This document shows, piece after piece, positions 45,692-57,556 of a stretch of DNA of 64,000 nucleotides. Position 1 is the stretch's first letter. The number at the start of each line of letters is the position of its first letter. The notes under the pieces were generated by a model. It did no database searches. It was not told the origin of the DNA and was given only the letters and a program-made list of their open reading frames with translations. The DNA is from Rhizobium bangladeshense (lineage in GTDB: Bacteria > Pseudomonadota > Alphaproteobacteria > Rhizobiales > Rhizobiaceae). The translations under genes and the position numbers were made by a program. The DNA lies in contig NZ_LYPL01000004.1 in the NCBI RefSeq assembly GCF_001662075.1, positions 186,001 to 250,000 on the forward strand, in the 5' to 3' direction.

Positions 45692-46749
45692 GCGTCTTCG
45701 GCGGCGATCCGTTTGCCGCGCCGTTTTCGTCTGACCGGGATGCCTGGGCCGCGATCATTCCCTCCACGATCGGAGACTGAAGCGGCGCTCCATATCGTGC
45801 AGTTGATTGCTTCAGCCGTAGAGCGGTGGACGACAAAGTGGTCTTGACGGTTGCAGCCAAAGAAAGGAAGTGCAATATATGCAATAATATATGCGAACTT
45901 ATATTCTTATAACCTACTGTTTTACCAGGAGTACGAATTATTGCATTCTATAATTGCGTTATAACAGAAAGTATATCCTATCGAGTACGTTGCTTTATGT
46001 ATCAACTTCATCAAATGTCCCGCAACTCGGCTTCCGATATCACAACAGGACAGACTTTTTCCTATGAAGCTGAACCCTTGCAGGCGACATCATCGCCGGC
46101 AGGTTTACACAAGGAGCACGATGGCATGGAGCGCAACAAGAAATCAGACAAGTACCTTGCCGACTCGCGTTTGCGGGCAGCGACCGTCGACCACCGGCAG
46201 AAGGACTCTGCGTCGAAGAAGAAGACCCTTTTTCAACAATTGCTCTTGGATTGGGCTTACGGCTGCGACCTCTTTTATCCAATCCAACGACATGAACATT
46301 TCGCAAAGAGCGAGGAGGACGACAAAGGCGCTAAAATCCGTAGGTGAGGGTTACGAGTGTATAGAACTCGGAGAGTTCGGACGGGCCGCCACGTTCCCGA
46401 TTTAAGAGTCAGTCTTGTTTCCAAATTCCAGGGTGAAATCGCCGACGCAGTCGCCATCGGTTTCAAACTCCAACAACAGCTCGGCGCGCGGGGGTGGAGG
46501 TTGTCATCGACGATATCGATGCGATGCAAGCGAAGGACAGCTTGGGCCTAGGCTTCACAGGTGCAGGCCAATAAGGCTAAGAACATCGAAAGGTGGTAAG
46601 CAGTCAATCGATAACCTGGCCCTTATCCGGTACACGCAAGGCGCAGTTCAAACCTTGCTGCAGGAAGCAATGCTCGCCTACCAAAATCACAAAATTTGAC
46701 CCCCACAGTTCGCCCATCAAATCTGCCGCAGAAAAGGAGTTCATTTTCA
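45692..46749. other. Decayed coding region, AT-rich at left
   Basis: The left part (about 45870-45990) is distinctly AT-rich for this DNA. A 73-codon frame, MERNKKSDKYLADSRLRAA (46126-46347), has an AAGGAG site. Further right, frames split by an indel read VSLVSKFQGEIADAVAIGF and EVVIDDIDAMQAKDSLGLG, which look like the broken end of a real gene. I cannot name the family. Confidence 0.4.
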
Positions 46750-47460
46750 GTGTTATTATCTTCTTTGAAATGCATTCGCATCGCCGGACTTGCAGCGGTC
46801 GGCATGGTGCTGGGCACGCAGATTGCTTTTTCACAAGGATCGTCCACGCGGTCTCAGTGGTTGAACACGCCGGGATCTCGAGTAGAAGCGCTTGCGGTCC
46901 TCCAGACCTTGAATGCCGCTCTCCTGAGCAACGCCAGTGCTACGTTGACCCTTGACCGCTGGTGCGCGGCGCATAAGCTCGCGCCGGAAGGTTCCAAGAT
47001 CGTAGCACAGCGTGTCCGCGGGCAAGACAAGCCGGCCGACGAGCACGTCCGTGAACTTCTGACCGTCGGACCCGGTGAGCTGGTCGCTTATCGCCGCGTC
47101 CGCCTGGTCTGCGGCGACCGCGTCTTGTCGGAAGCCGACAATTGGTATGTACCCGCAAAATTAACTGCAGAGATGAATCAGGCTTTGAAGACCAGCGATA
47201 TCGCGTTTGGCAGAGCCGTTCAGGCTCTTGATTTCACTCGCACAAACCTGTCTGCCACGTTGCTCTGGTCCCCCCTATCCGAAGGCTGGGACATGGACGG
47301 CTTAACAGCGCATGAAACAAGTTCCCCTAGCCTGCCGCCGTTCCTGCTCGAACATCGTGCCGTCCTTAAACTTCGAGACGGAACGCCGTTTAGCGCCGTG
47401 GTCGAAAGCTACACGGATAATGTGCTAGACTTTCCAGTTCCGCGGTTGCTTTCTCGATAG
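46750..47460 (+). CDS. Exported chorismate-lyase-like protein
   Basis: A protein of about 236 residues, with a GTG start at 46750 placed 10 bp after AAAAGGAG. An N-terminal hydrophobic stretch, RIAGLAAVGMVLGTQIAFS, looks like a signal peptide. The core ELVAYRRVRLVCGDRVLSE, then ADNWYVPAKLT and SDIAFGRAVQALDFTR, resembles the chorismate lyase/UTRA fold, where the Glu-Ala-x-Asn-Trp/Tyr motif lies by the ligand pocket. A secreted version would act in the periplasm; the ligand is unknown. The fold call is from pattern only. Confidence 0.5.
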   Translation: MLLSSLKCIRIAGLAAVGMVLGTQIAFSQGSSTRSQWLNTPGSRVEALAVLQTLNAALLSNASATLTLDRWCAAHKLAPEGSKIVAQRVRGQDKPADEHVRELLTVGPGELVAYRRVRLVCGDRVLSEADNWYVPAKLTAEMNQALKTSDIAFGRAVQALDFTRTNLSATLLWSPLSEGWDMDGLTAHETSSPSLPPFLLEHRAVLKLRDGTPFSAVVESYTDNVLDFPVPRLLSR

Positions 47461-48093
47461 AGCTTGTGCGACGGCCATCCAATTCATTTTTCGAAAGAGA
47501 ACGGGTGAACGCGAGTCATCTTGATCAGTGTCAAGCACTGCAACTCCGCGTCGGTGCACGGATCGTTAGCGATCTGAGTTGGGCTCGACGAAATCGCAAC
47601 AGCCTTGTCTTTTAGCCGTGCCTGCCAAAATACGATTGCACCCGCCACCTTAACATCGAAAAGATGAATTCAGAGTGGCGAAGTGGCCCGAGCACGAAGT
47701 AGGACTTCATCGGCGTGACAGGATTATAGCACAGTCCGGTGCTGGAAGGACATGGCTATCCACGGCGGCTATCGAAAGGCTCCGCCCGTCCAGCCGAATA
47801 CATCAAAGGAGCGCGTAGCTCATCTGACTTCGATTGCGAGAGTCACGCTCCTCAGCATTTTTTCCCCACAGCGCTTGCTGCAGATGAGGTGGAGCGGTTG
47901 GGTGGGGCAATGACGATCCGCACGGAGAATGAACGATGCATGCAATCTTATGGAATGGCCGCAGGACCAGTCACATGCTTCGCGACCGTGACCTAGCTGT
48001 CACAATGGCACGCGCGTGAGTGTAACCTGCATCCCAAGCCACCGCGGATCGTCGCTTGACAGTACCTCGGCAACCCTCTACCCATTTTCGCAT
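47461..48093. other. Intergenic stretch without recognised gene
   Basis: One 85-codon frame (47739-47996) has no ribosome site and no family resemblance. The promoter for the thiamine operon should lie near the right end. Confidence 0.4.
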
Positions 48094-50116
<2,023 letters not shown>

Positions 50117-50118
50117 CG

Positions 50119-51105
50119 ATGCACATTCTCGTCAAGGGAGCCGGCGTTGCCGGCCTCACCGTTGCCTGGCAGCTCTACCGGTACGGTCTCCGGGTCAGTG
50201 TCACTGAACATGCCGACAAGGTCGGAGCTGGCGCTTCCGGCTTTGCCGGCGGCATGCTGGCGCCATGGTGCGAACGGGAAAGCGCAGAGGAGCCGGTACT
50301 GGCGCTCGGCCGTCTTGCCGCCGATTGGTGGGAGGCGGCATTGCCCGGCCATGTCCATCGCCGGGGAACACTTGTCGTGGCGGCCGGGCGCGATGCCGGC
50401 GAACTCGACCGCTTTTCCCACCGGACAAGCGGATGGGAATGGCTGGACGAGCAGGCGATCGCGGCTCTTGAACCTGATCTCGCAGGCCGTTTCCGTAGGG
50501 CACTGTTCTTTCGACATGAAGCGCATCTCGATCCGCGACAGGCACTCTCGGGGCTGGCCTCCGGACTCGAGGAAGCCCGCATGCGTCTGACACTCGGCGC
50601 CACGCACAATGCTGACGTTGCCCATTATGATCGCGTGATCGACTGCACCGGGGCGGCCCAGATCGGCCAGCTGCCCGGATTGCGCGGTGTTCGCGGAGAG
50701 ATGCTCTGCGTCGAAACGAGCGAGACAACGCTCTCTCGTCCCGTTCGCCTGCTGCATCCGCGCCACCCCATCTATATCGTGCCGCGCGAAAGACATCGCT
50801 TCATGATCGGGGCGACGATGATCGAAAATGACGATACCGGCCCGATTACCGCGCGTTCGCTAATGGAGTTGCTGAATGCCGCCTACACGCTCAATCCTGT
50901 GTTCGGCGAGGCACGGGTCACGGAAACCGGCGCGGGCGTGCGGCCAGCTTATCCCGACAATCTGCCGCGTGTGACGCAGCAGGGGCGCACCTTCCATGTC
51001 AATGGCCTCTACCGCCACGGTTTTCTGCTGGCGCCGGCCATAGCAGGCGAGGTGGCGCGGCTTCTTCTTGAAGAAGGCAAGCAACCGGATAGGAGGGCAT
51101 CATGA
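50119..51105 (+). CDS. thiO: Glycine oxidase ThiO
   Basis: The 328-residue FAD protein starts MHILVKGAGVAGLTVAWQL, the dinucleotide-binding motif. It contains GAGASGFAGGMLAPWCERE and a C-terminal GVRPAYPDNLPRV and FHVNGLYRHGFLLAPAIAG typical of ThiO. It oxidises glycine to the iminoglycine used for the thiazole ring. An alternative start at ATG 50113 overlaps the thiC stop. It overlaps thiS by 4 bp. Confidence 0.93.
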   Translation: MHILVKGAGVAGLTVAWQLYRYGLRVSVTEHADKVGAGASGFAGGMLAPWCERESAEEPVLALGRLAADWWEAALPGHVHRRGTLVVAAGRDAGELDRFSHRTSGWEWLDEQAIAALEPDLAGRFRRALFFRHEAHLDPRQALSGLASGLEEARMRLTLGATHNADVAHYDRVIDCTGAAQIGQLPGLRGVRGEMLCVETSETTLSRPVRLLHPRHPIYIVPRERHRFMIGATMIENDDTGPITARSLMELLNAAYTLNPVFGEARVTETGAGVRPAYPDNLPRVTQQGRTFHVNGLYRHGFLLAPAIAGEVARLLLEEGKQPDRRAS

Positions 51106-51299
51106 CCTATATCATCAATGGTGAGGAACAGGAGGTCGCGGCCACAACGCTCGCAGATCTTCTTCTCGCTCTGGACTGCGAAGGCGAATGGATGGCAACC
51201 GCAGTGAACGGCGAGCTGGTGCACCGCGAGGACCACGCCCAATTCAGGCTCGGCGAGCGCGACCGCATCGAAATACTCTCACCCATGCAAGGAGGCTGA
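51102..51299 (+). CDS. thiS: Sulfur carrier protein ThiS
   Basis: The 65-residue ubiquitin-like protein ends in the Gly-Gly needed for thiocarboxylate formation (SPMQGG). The start [19 protein letters not shown] and the segment [14 protein letters not shown] are typical. It overlaps thiO by 4 bp, and thiG starts 1 bp after its stop. Confidence 0.94.
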   Translation: MTYIINGEEQEVAATTLADLLLALDCEGEWMATAVNGELVHREDHAQFRLGERDRIEILSPMQGG

Positions 51300-51300
51300 G

Positions 51301-52074
51301 ATGCTGAAACTTTATGATGTTGAAGTCCACTCCCGCCTGCTGCTCGGCACAGCCCGCTATCAGTCTCCAGCTGTCCTTGCAGAAGCGGTGAAGCGCTCAA
51401 AGACCGAGATTGTCACCGTTTCACTTCGCCGCGAAACTGCCGGCGGCAAAGCGGGCGGCGCCTTCTTCGAGCTGGTCCGCGGGCTTGGGGTGCGCGTGCT
51501 GCCGAATACGGCCGGATGTCACAGCGTGCAAGAGGCCGTGCTGACGGCGAAGATGGCGCGCGAAGTCTTCCATACCGATTGGATCAAGCTCGAAGTGATC
51601 GGTCATCACGATACGCTGCAGCCTGACGTTTTTGGCCTTGTCGAAGCGGCCCGCATCCTGAACGGCGAGGGCTTTCAGGTGTTCCCCTATACGACCGACG
51701 ACCTTGTCGTGGCCGAAAGGCTGCTGGAAGCCGGCTGCCAAATCCTGATGCCGTGGTGTGCGCCAATCGGCTCTGCCATGGGACCGGTGAACCCGATGGC
51801 GCTGCGGGCATTCCGAGCGCATTTTCCGGATGTGCCGCTTATTGTTGATGCCGGCATTGGTCGCCCGTCTCATGCTGCTGCCGTCATGGAGTACGGTTAT
51901 GATGCCGTTCTTCTCAACACCGCCGTTGCCGGTGCAGGTGATCCCGCCGCCATCGCCGAGGCCTTCGCGCTTGCGGTCGTTGCAGGTCATATCGCGCATC
52001 GCGGCGTGCCTCTCGAGCCTCGCGACATGGCCGTACCCTCCACGCCGGTGCTTGGAAAGGCGGTATTCACATGA
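51301..52074 (+). CDS. thiG: Thiazole synthase ThiG
   Basis: The 257-residue TIM-barrel protein has [19 protein letters not shown], the Schiff-base lysine in [11 protein letters not shown], the phosphate-binding [19 protein letters not shown] and LLNTAVAGA. It forms the thiazole phosphate of thiamine from DXP, ThiS thiocarboxylate and iminoglycine. Its stop overlaps the start codon of the thiE remnant (ATGA). Confidence 0.96.
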   Translation: MLKLYDVEVHSRLLLGTARYQSPAVLAEAVKRSKTEIVTVSLRRETAGGKAGGAFFELVRGLGVRVLPNTAGCHSVQEAVLTAKMAREVFHTDWIKLEVIGHHDTLQPDVFGLVEAARILNGEGFQVFPYTTDDLVVAERLLEAGCQILMPWCAPIGSAMGPVNPMALRAFRAHFPDVPLIVDAGIGRPSHAAAVMEYGYDAVLLNTAVAGAGDPAAIAEAFALAVVAGHIAHRGVPLEPRDMAVPSTPVLGKAVFT

Positions 52075-52230
52075 AGCTCGATCCGTTTAACCTGATCGTT
52101 GACAAAGCCGAGTAGCTTGGCTTTGCCCCTCGGCATTAAGCTACTGCAATTGCGCGTCAAGGATCGCCCGGAGACGAAACCATGCGCCGAAATCCGTCGC
52201 ACGTACCGAGTGTTTAGCCCCGGCATTTGA
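52071..52230 (+). pseudogene. thiE: thiE remnant, stop and frameshift
   Basis: The gene opens [14 protein letters not shown], then meets a stop codon at 52113-52115. In another frame the sequence goes on as LPLGIKLLQLRVKDRPE, the expected second strand of ThiE, then EIRR and a stop. The rest of the gene (about 150 codons) is absent. ThiE joins the pyrimidine and thiazole halves, so this operon no longer supplies that step. Confidence 0.85.
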
Positions 52231-52261
52231 CGGTCCTGCCAGCTCACAGGCCTAGAGAAAC

Positions 52262-53391
52262 TCAATATGGACAAATACTGATGGGAGGCGATCTGACGAG
52301 CAATACAAAATAGTCTAGCAAGCCTGAAGGTTCTTGCGGAGCCGAATGGGATCGACCAGATGATCGTCGCCAAATGTGGAGCCTCAGCAGGTTGTCCCGG
52401 TTAAGGGCAAGGCGACTGATGGGCGTTTTTGAATTTAGACTGCCGTGAGGGCGATGCCAATTGTACATACGGGTCCAGTTGGGCAGATGCGATTTTCGGT
52501 GCAGGCGCAGGCGTAGGCCATTGGGGCAAGGCCGTCTGGATGAAGCGCTCTGCCTTGCCGTTGGTCTTCGGCGTGTAGGGTTTGGTGCGGATATGCATGA
52601 GATCGAGCACTTTGCAGGCTTGGCGAAATCCTTGGCCTTGTAGCAGGAGCCGTTGTCGCTCATCACCCGCGTGACGGTGATGCCGAGGCTGTTGTACTAG
52701 GCGACTGCAGCCTTGAGGAAGGCAACCGCGCTGACGGCTTTTTCGTCTGGGAAGATGTCGGTGAAGGCGATACGGGAGGCATCGTCGATGCAGACATGGA
52801 CGTATTCCCAGCCGACGCCGCGCGAGTTGCTCTGGCCGGTCCTGTCGCCGGTGATGCGGTGGCCGACACGGTCGAAGCGGCCGAGGCGCTTGATGTCGAG
52901 GTGAATCAAGCCGCCGGGCTGGGCATATTCATAGCGCACGACCGGTTCTGCCGGCGCCAGGTCCTTTATCCGCGACAGGCCCGCGCGTTTGAGAACGCGG
53001 CTGACGGTGGCGGGCGACACGGCAGTTTCCACCGCGATATGCTTCCCGGTCCGGCGTTGCCGGCGCAGCGTGACGATCCGCTCTGCCAAGGCTTGATCCG
53101 TCTGTCTTGGGATGATGTTCGGCCGCGACGAGCGATCGACCATCGCACCACCGCCACCGGCCTTGTAACGCTCGACCAAGCGCAAACGATCTTCGACGAG
53201 ACGCCGTAAACACGGGCGGCCTGGGCTTGGGACAACCGCCAATCGACAACCGCGCAGGCCATTTCCGCTCGACGCACAGGTGTCAGTCGGGCATTCTTGT
53301 GGATGTCCATTCGGAGCGATCCTGGAAAACTGTTGTGTGGTAACTCCAGTCTCCTAAATCCGCTCCGAATGGCAACCTCCTGAAAGCTCAC
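52262..53391 (-). pseudogene. IS481-family transposase with frameshifts
   Basis: Read from 53391, the N-terminal part gives RLTPVRRAEMACAVVDWRL and QAQAARVYGVS. A second frame gives GAMVDRSSRPNIIPRQTDQ and the first catalytic region GGLIHLDIKRLGRFD. A stop codon at about 52697 is followed by MSDNGSCYKAKDFAK and TNGKAERFIQTALPQW. All three catalytic residues can be traced, but at least two indels and one stop break the gene. Confidence 0.85.
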
Positions 53392-53401
53392 ATCTAGACT
53401 G

Positions 53402-53767
53402 TCATGGAAGCGTTCCTGTTAAATTCCAAACCGTGCCGCTATCCATGCTTTGATTGAGCACCGAGATGGTGCCGTTGGCCGCTCCCCTTTGATTGGCGGG
53501 ATCCGTCGTCTGTTGCACGGAATTGAAGATCATTGCAGCAGCGACCGTACCTCCACACATCTGGACTTGGATGTTCGCATCACCCGCTGCGGTTCGTCCC
53601 TGCATGTCGACGCGGGCAACGCCCACGGTATGCAATGTGCCAGCCCCACGTCCTAGATCGGCGAAAGTGATTTGTGCAATGACAGCCTTACAGTCATTCC
53701 GCTGCCCACTGTTCGGGATAGTTCTTCGCCGGATTGCGTTGTTGGTGTTCGTCTTGGTCAACGGCAT
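53402..53767 (-). CDS. Hypothetical protein, 121 residues
   Basis: An AAGGAG site lies 9 bp before the ATG. The N-terminus is basic and polar (MPLTKTNTNNAIRRRTIPN), with no signal peptide. The middle contains AGTLHTVGVARVDMQGRTA and the C-terminus NGTISVLNQSMDSGTVWNL, which look like beta strands. No family is recognised. It lies between the IS481 remnant and phaC and thioredoxin fragments. The Thr/Asn/Gly-rich beta character recalls the 39.5-kb proteins, but no alignment is evident. Confidence 0.5.
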   Translation of the reverse strand: MPLTKTNTNNAIRRRTIPNSGQRNDCKAVIAQITFADLGRGAGTLHTVGVARVDMQGRTAAGDANIQVQMCGGTVAAAMIFNSVQQTTDPANQRGAANGTISVLNQSMDSGTVWNLTGTLP

Positions 53768-53904
53768 GATGAAACTCCTTCGTGCTTCACTGATGATGTA
53801 TGCCTGAAGGGTGACGTCTTTCCCCAGATCGCCAACGAAACGCTTAGGTTCAGTTTTTGGACATCTTTAATCTCCAGATCGCCTCGAGCTCAGAAAGCCT
53901 TGGC

Positions 53905-54055
53905 CGTGCGTGAAGCATGATACGTCTTCGGCGCCGCTCCGACATCGACATCCTCGTCGCTGATGCCGGCGAGCACGTCCACTCCCTTTTGGAACTTGAC
54001 GACATTCTCGGCGATTTGCCAGTTCCGCACTTTCCCGTCATAGATAATGTTCCTT
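53905..54055 (-). pseudogene. phaC 5' fragment
   Basis: One minus-strand frame reads AENVVKFQKGVDVLAGISDE, then DVDVGAAPKTYHASR. It matches residues 15-47 of the PhaC at 21058 (RAENVGRFHKAADLLAGIRD, then EDIDVGATPKALVM). Both ends are lost. It is a piece of a third copy of the PHA module. Confidence 0.72.
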
Positions 54056-54056
54056 C

Positions 54057-54153
54057 ATGAGCTCGAAGCAATGCGGTTACCCCGCCTCCCGACCTGCAGC
54101 AGCGGATCGCGCTCGCGGACTTCAGGTGAAAACTTGCTCGTTGTCTTGCTCAT
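54057..54153 (-). pseudogene. IS3-type orfA start fragment
   Basis: The frame begins [19 protein letters not shown], like the start of orfA in IS3-type elements, and is lost after about 15 codons. It directly follows the damaged thioredoxin gene end. Confidence 0.55.
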
Positions 54154-54509
54154 GTCGGCTCGACTTTCCTAGAAGTCGGACCCCCGGCAAACCTCGGTCG
54201 GCCGGGGGCTCCGCTTGTGTAGGATTTCGGCATGGCTCCCTTGCAAGTACCGACGACTTTCCCATCCTTGAACATTGCAAGGGTCGGAATGGAGCGCACA
54301 CAGAACTGTGCGGCAAGTTGCGGGTTCTCATCGATGTTCAGCTTGGCGACCTTGACCTTGCCTTCCATCTCGATAGCGATTTCTTCGAGGCTCGGAGCAA
54401 TCATCTTGCACGGGCCGCACCATTCGGCCCAGAAATCGACGACGACGGGTTCTGCGGATTCCAGAACTTCCGACTGGAAGTTATTGATATCGACTTTCAC
54501 GGTAGCCAC
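54150..54509 (-). CDS. trxA: Thioredoxin, C-terminus replaced
   Basis: From a GTG start with AAAGGAGC upstream, the protein reads [38 protein letters not shown] with the CGPC active site, and the cis-proline region [15 protein letters not shown]. After [12 protein letters not shown] the usual last helix is replaced by [19 protein letters not shown] and a tail, where IS3 sequence joins. Total length is 119 residues, normal for thioredoxin, but the C-terminal helix is foreign. It lies downstream of nifN on the same strand. Confidence 0.82.
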   Translation of the reverse strand: MATVKVDINNFQSEVLESAEPVVVDFWAEWCGPCKMIAPSLEEIAIEMEGKVKVAKLNIDENPQLAAQFCVRSIPTLAMFKDGKVVGTCKGAMPKSYTSGAPGRPRFAGGPTSRKVEPT

Positions 54510-54713
54510 GGCCTGCTCCTTTAGCGGAATTAAGTGTTGAACCAGATGTGATGCCACGCTTTAAACCGAGTCACGAACCGGTTCGGGTGTGGTAATGTTT
54601 CTTAGCGTGCGACCTCCTTTTTCTTCGATTCCGAGTGGCTGCTCACGGCCCGGTGACCCTCGATACGAGGATGGGTAAGCCTCGGATGAAAGGGTCCGGC
54701 GATATTCACCTCA
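54510..54713. other. Short intergenic region between nifN and trxA
   Basis: No gene is seen. The thioredoxin ribosome site lies at its left end. Confidence 0.4.
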
Positions 54714-56048
54714 TTAGTACGGTTCTGGAGGTGCGCGAGCGGGAGGCAGATCATGGGTCCCTGGAATTATATTGGCGACTTCGAAGATCATATCGCGAGT
54801 TCCTCGATAAAGGATGTTCAGTTTATGCTGGCTGCCTATGCGGTCGAAGACAGGAAAACCAACTCGCATCAGAGGAACTGCGAGGCGTTCTGCGGCCTGT
54901 CGGCCGTGGGAGTGCGTGACGAGTAGATCAGCGTCTACGGCGAGTTCTTCCAAGTCACCAAGATCACCGACCTTGACCGTATCGGTTGGTACTATTTGCA
55001 GCGCCTTTGAGTGCCCGGTCGTGGTGACCGCAGCTGTAATGACCGCCCCCATGCCGATAAAGAATTGCGCGAACTGCAAGAGCTGGTCCGGTTCGGAGCC
55101 GATGGCGACCTTCTTCCCTGCAAAATGAAAATTCCCACTGAGCATCGCCTCCTGCAGCTGCATGCGGCCACGACGGACAGCCGTTGGCGCGTTGTCGCAC
55201 AAAATCGCTGCAAGGAGCCAGGCGAAACGGTCGGCGTTGTTCAGGCCCGTGAGAGATCCGAACATCACGTATGGCAATCCAGTTAGACCCTGCAATGCTT
55301 CAGCCGGTCGGCGCATCTGTTCGCCGATGGCGATGCACAGTGTTGCCGCCCCGAGATCGCGGATAAGCTCTACCTTCGCGCCACCGCGTGCGATCGGAAT
55401 CCATCGATCGCGGACAGCTTCTTCAGGCCCGCCGGACACGTCAGGCAAAATGAGGGGTGTTAAGCCGAAGCTCTCGACCGTTTCCCGCAAATGCTCTACA
55501 TCGGCAACTGTGATGTTCGAGCCCGGCAGGATGACGACCTTCGCCGGATCGCGATCCTGTGTCCCGGGCCGGGTGATTGCCTCGATCGTAGCCGTAACGG
55601 CCTTCGACCACCCCTCCTCCACCGCCCCTGCAAAGTCGGGAGTGCGTGCGAGGACCACTTCAGTATCAATGAGCTTTCTCGGGCGCGCGCCTTTCGCGTT
55701 GATGATATCACCCGCGATATCTTCGTCGCGAGTTTCCGCCACGGCGGTGGTGCAGATCCCGATCAGCCGCGGCCACGTGCGAGCTTTTAGCTTAACGAGA
55801 GCTTTCTCGAGAAACTCGGCGCCGCCCACCACCGTCGCCATCTGGTCCATTGCAGTAGTCTGCAGCGGGACCATATGCTTGAAATGCCTCACGAGCAGCA
55901 CAAGCGCGAAACTGGTACATCCCTGGCTGCCATGAAGGATTGGCAGTGCGCCATCGATGCCCAAAAAGGCCATGGCAGCGCCCATTGGTTGAGACGACTT
56001 TAGAGGGTTAACCGCTGTCGCTTTTGTTTGAGTTAGAATACGGGCCAT
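54714..56048 (-). CDS. nifN: Nitrogenase cofactor scaffold NifN
   Basis: The 444-residue protein starts MARILTQTKATAVNPLKSS and shares the nitrogenase component fold: GAAMAFLGIDGALPILHGS, then QGCTSFALVLLVRHF, and PDVSGGPEEAVRDRW. With NifE it forms the scaffold on which NifB-cofactor is matured to FeMo-cofactor. The start at 56048 lies 10 bp after the nifE stop; the frame is open much further upstream but that part overlaps nifE. It ends the nifHDKEN unit. Confidence 0.94.
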   Translation of the reverse strand: MARILTQTKATAVNPLKSSQPMGAAMAFLGIDGALPILHGSQGCTSFALVLLVRHFKHMVPLQTTAMDQMATVVGGAEFLEKALVKLKARTWPRLIGICTTAVAETRDEDIAGDIINAKGARPRKLIDTEVVLARTPDFAGAVEEGWSKAVTATIEAITRPGTQDRDPAKVVILPGSNITVADVEHLRETVESFGLTPLILPDVSGGPEEAVRDRWIPIARGGAKVELIRDLGAATLCIAIGEQMRRPAEALQGLTGLPYVMFGSLTGLNNADRFAWLLAAILCDNAPTAVRRGRMQLQEAMLSGNFHFAGKKVAIGSEPDQLLQFAQFFIGMGAVITAAVTTTGHSKALQIVPTDTVKVGDLGDLEELAVDADLLVTHSHGRQAAERLAVPLMRVGFPVFDRIGSQHKLNILYRGTRDMIFEVANIIPGTHDLPPARAPPEPY

Positions 56049-56058
56049 AGTTGTTACC

Positions 56059-57504
56059 TCAATGGAAGCCACTTGCGGCCTCGGCGGCGGACCTCGATAT
56101 AAATACCGATCCTTCCGCCGGTCTCGCAGTGGTAACGAATTGCTTCCACGGCGCTGGTTCGCGCAACTGCGCCCAGACGGGGTTGTGGATTGCCAAATCA
56201 ATCTGGCGTGCCAGCTCCACCATGCCTTCGTAGCCGGCGTAAGCATGCTGGCGCTCCTGATTGACATCGAGCCAGGGAATCTTCGCTTCAAGCGCGACAA
56301 ACTGAGTGCGTCCGCCCGACAGCATGATGTCAGGCTTGTGTTCACGTAACATCGCATAGAGCTCGCTCGCTGCCATCGATTGGTGAAGGTGGTTTTCGTC
56401 CTTAAGCATCTGCTTGATTCTCTCCTTGTCCCTGGCCGTCGATTTCCTGACGGATGTACCGACAATTTCCATGCCGATTTCGATCAGTGCGTGCACGATG
56501 GACCAGGATTTTACCCCGCCGGTGTTCAGATGAACGCGCTTCCCCTCAAGCCTGCGCCGATACACTTCCAGCTTTTTCCATGCCCTCTCCTCCTCTTCTG
56601 CTAAGAGAGCCTCGACGTGTTGGAGCAACGCGAAACCTGCGCCTTTCTTTACGAGCAGTTGGGCGATCCGCCGCAGCGATTCAGAGGTGCTGGAAATGCC
56701 GTAGAAGGAGCCTTCGAAGAATGGAATGTTCCAGCGTTCTTCCATTTTGCGAGCAAGATTGATGAGAGCAGTGGAGCAAACCATCATAGCTGCACGCGAG
56801 CGGTGGGCGGAAGCCACCTGCACGAAGCGCGCGTCGCCGGGAATGCAGGCGCGGACACGGATACCAAGTCGGTCCAAAAGCGGTTTCACCAACCAGAATT
56901 CCCCCGAGAGGTTGAATTCGCCGAGTATATTAATGTCGTATGGACCTGAATCATCGGCCTCCACCGTGCCTATGACGTGCTCGAGCAGAGCCTCGCCGGC
57001 GAGCCGGTTACCGAGGTTCTTCGAACCGCCGAAGCCTGGCGACTTCACCGGCACCACTGGTATTGCGAACTTCTGCGCTGCGTGCCTGCAGACCGCAGCG
57101 ATGTCGTCACCGATCAGCTCCGTGCCACATGTTCCGTAGACGAAGATTGCCGCCGGCGCATACCCCTCCTTGATCTCCCGGATAGCCTTGAGAAGCTTTC
57201 GCTCACTATCTCCCGTCACTATCTCGAGTTCGGTAAGATCAGTGGTGAAACTTGTGCGCCAAAGAACTGGACCTGACGACGCGGCTCCCCGGTTGTCCCA
57301 GGAGTTGCCCTCGCACGCGAGCGGCGCGTGAACGAGATGCGCGACATCAGTGATCGGCTGCAGCACGACCTTAGCACCGTCAAAGGCACAGCCACCACCG
57401 GCTGCTGGTCCCTGCTGCGGCGCCTCGTGACATACCCGCTTGGTTTCCTTACTGCGGAATATCTCGTCGGTGGCATCTCGCATTTGTTTCTCGGTCGATG
57501 ACAT
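56059..57504 (-). CDS. nifE: Nitrogenase cofactor scaffold NifE
   Basis: The 481-residue protein has GGCAFDGAKVVLQPITDVAH, CEGNSWDNRG, FVYGTCGTELIGDDIAAVC, and the C-terminal PDIMLSGGRTQFVALEAKI, all typical of NifE. It forms a heterotetramer with NifN. The ATG at 57504 (MSSTEKQMRDATDEIF) is taken because the frame upstream overlaps the end of nifK's region without NifE-like sequence. It starts 52 bp after nifK. Confidence 0.95.
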   Translation of the reverse strand: MSSTEKQMRDATDEIFRSKETKRVCHEAPQQGPAAGGGCAFDGAKVVLQPITDVAHLVHAPLACEGNSWDNRGAASSGPVLWRTSFTTDLTELEIVTGDSERKLLKAIREIKEGYAPAAIFVYGTCGTELIGDDIAAVCRHAAQKFAIPVVPVKSPGFGGSKNLGNRLAGEALLEHVIGTVEADDSGPYDINILGEFNLSGEFWLVKPLLDRLGIRVRACIPGDARFVQVASAHRSRAAMMVCSTALINLARKMEERWNIPFFEGSFYGISSTSESLRRIAQLLVKKGAGFALLQHVEALLAEEEERAWKKLEVYRRRLEGKRVHLNTGGVKSWSIVHALIEIGMEIVGTSVRKSTARDKERIKQMLKDENHLHQSMAASELYAMLREHKPDIMLSGGRTQFVALEAKIPWLDVNQERQHAYAGYEGMVELARQIDLAIHNPVWAQLREPAPWKQFVTTARPAEGSVFISRSAAEAASGFH

Positions 57505-57556
57505 CGCGCAACCTTCCAATGCAGCGGCGGATGGCCGGCCTGCGCCGGCCAAGCAT

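Noticed and set aside
47739..47996. 85-codon frame before the thiamine operon
   Set aside because: No ribosome site, unusual composition and no resemblance to known proteins.
53402..53767. Relationship of the 121-residue unknown protein to the 39.5-kb paralogues
   Set aside because: Both are Thr/Asn/Gly rich, but no shared motif of convincing length could be aligned by eye.
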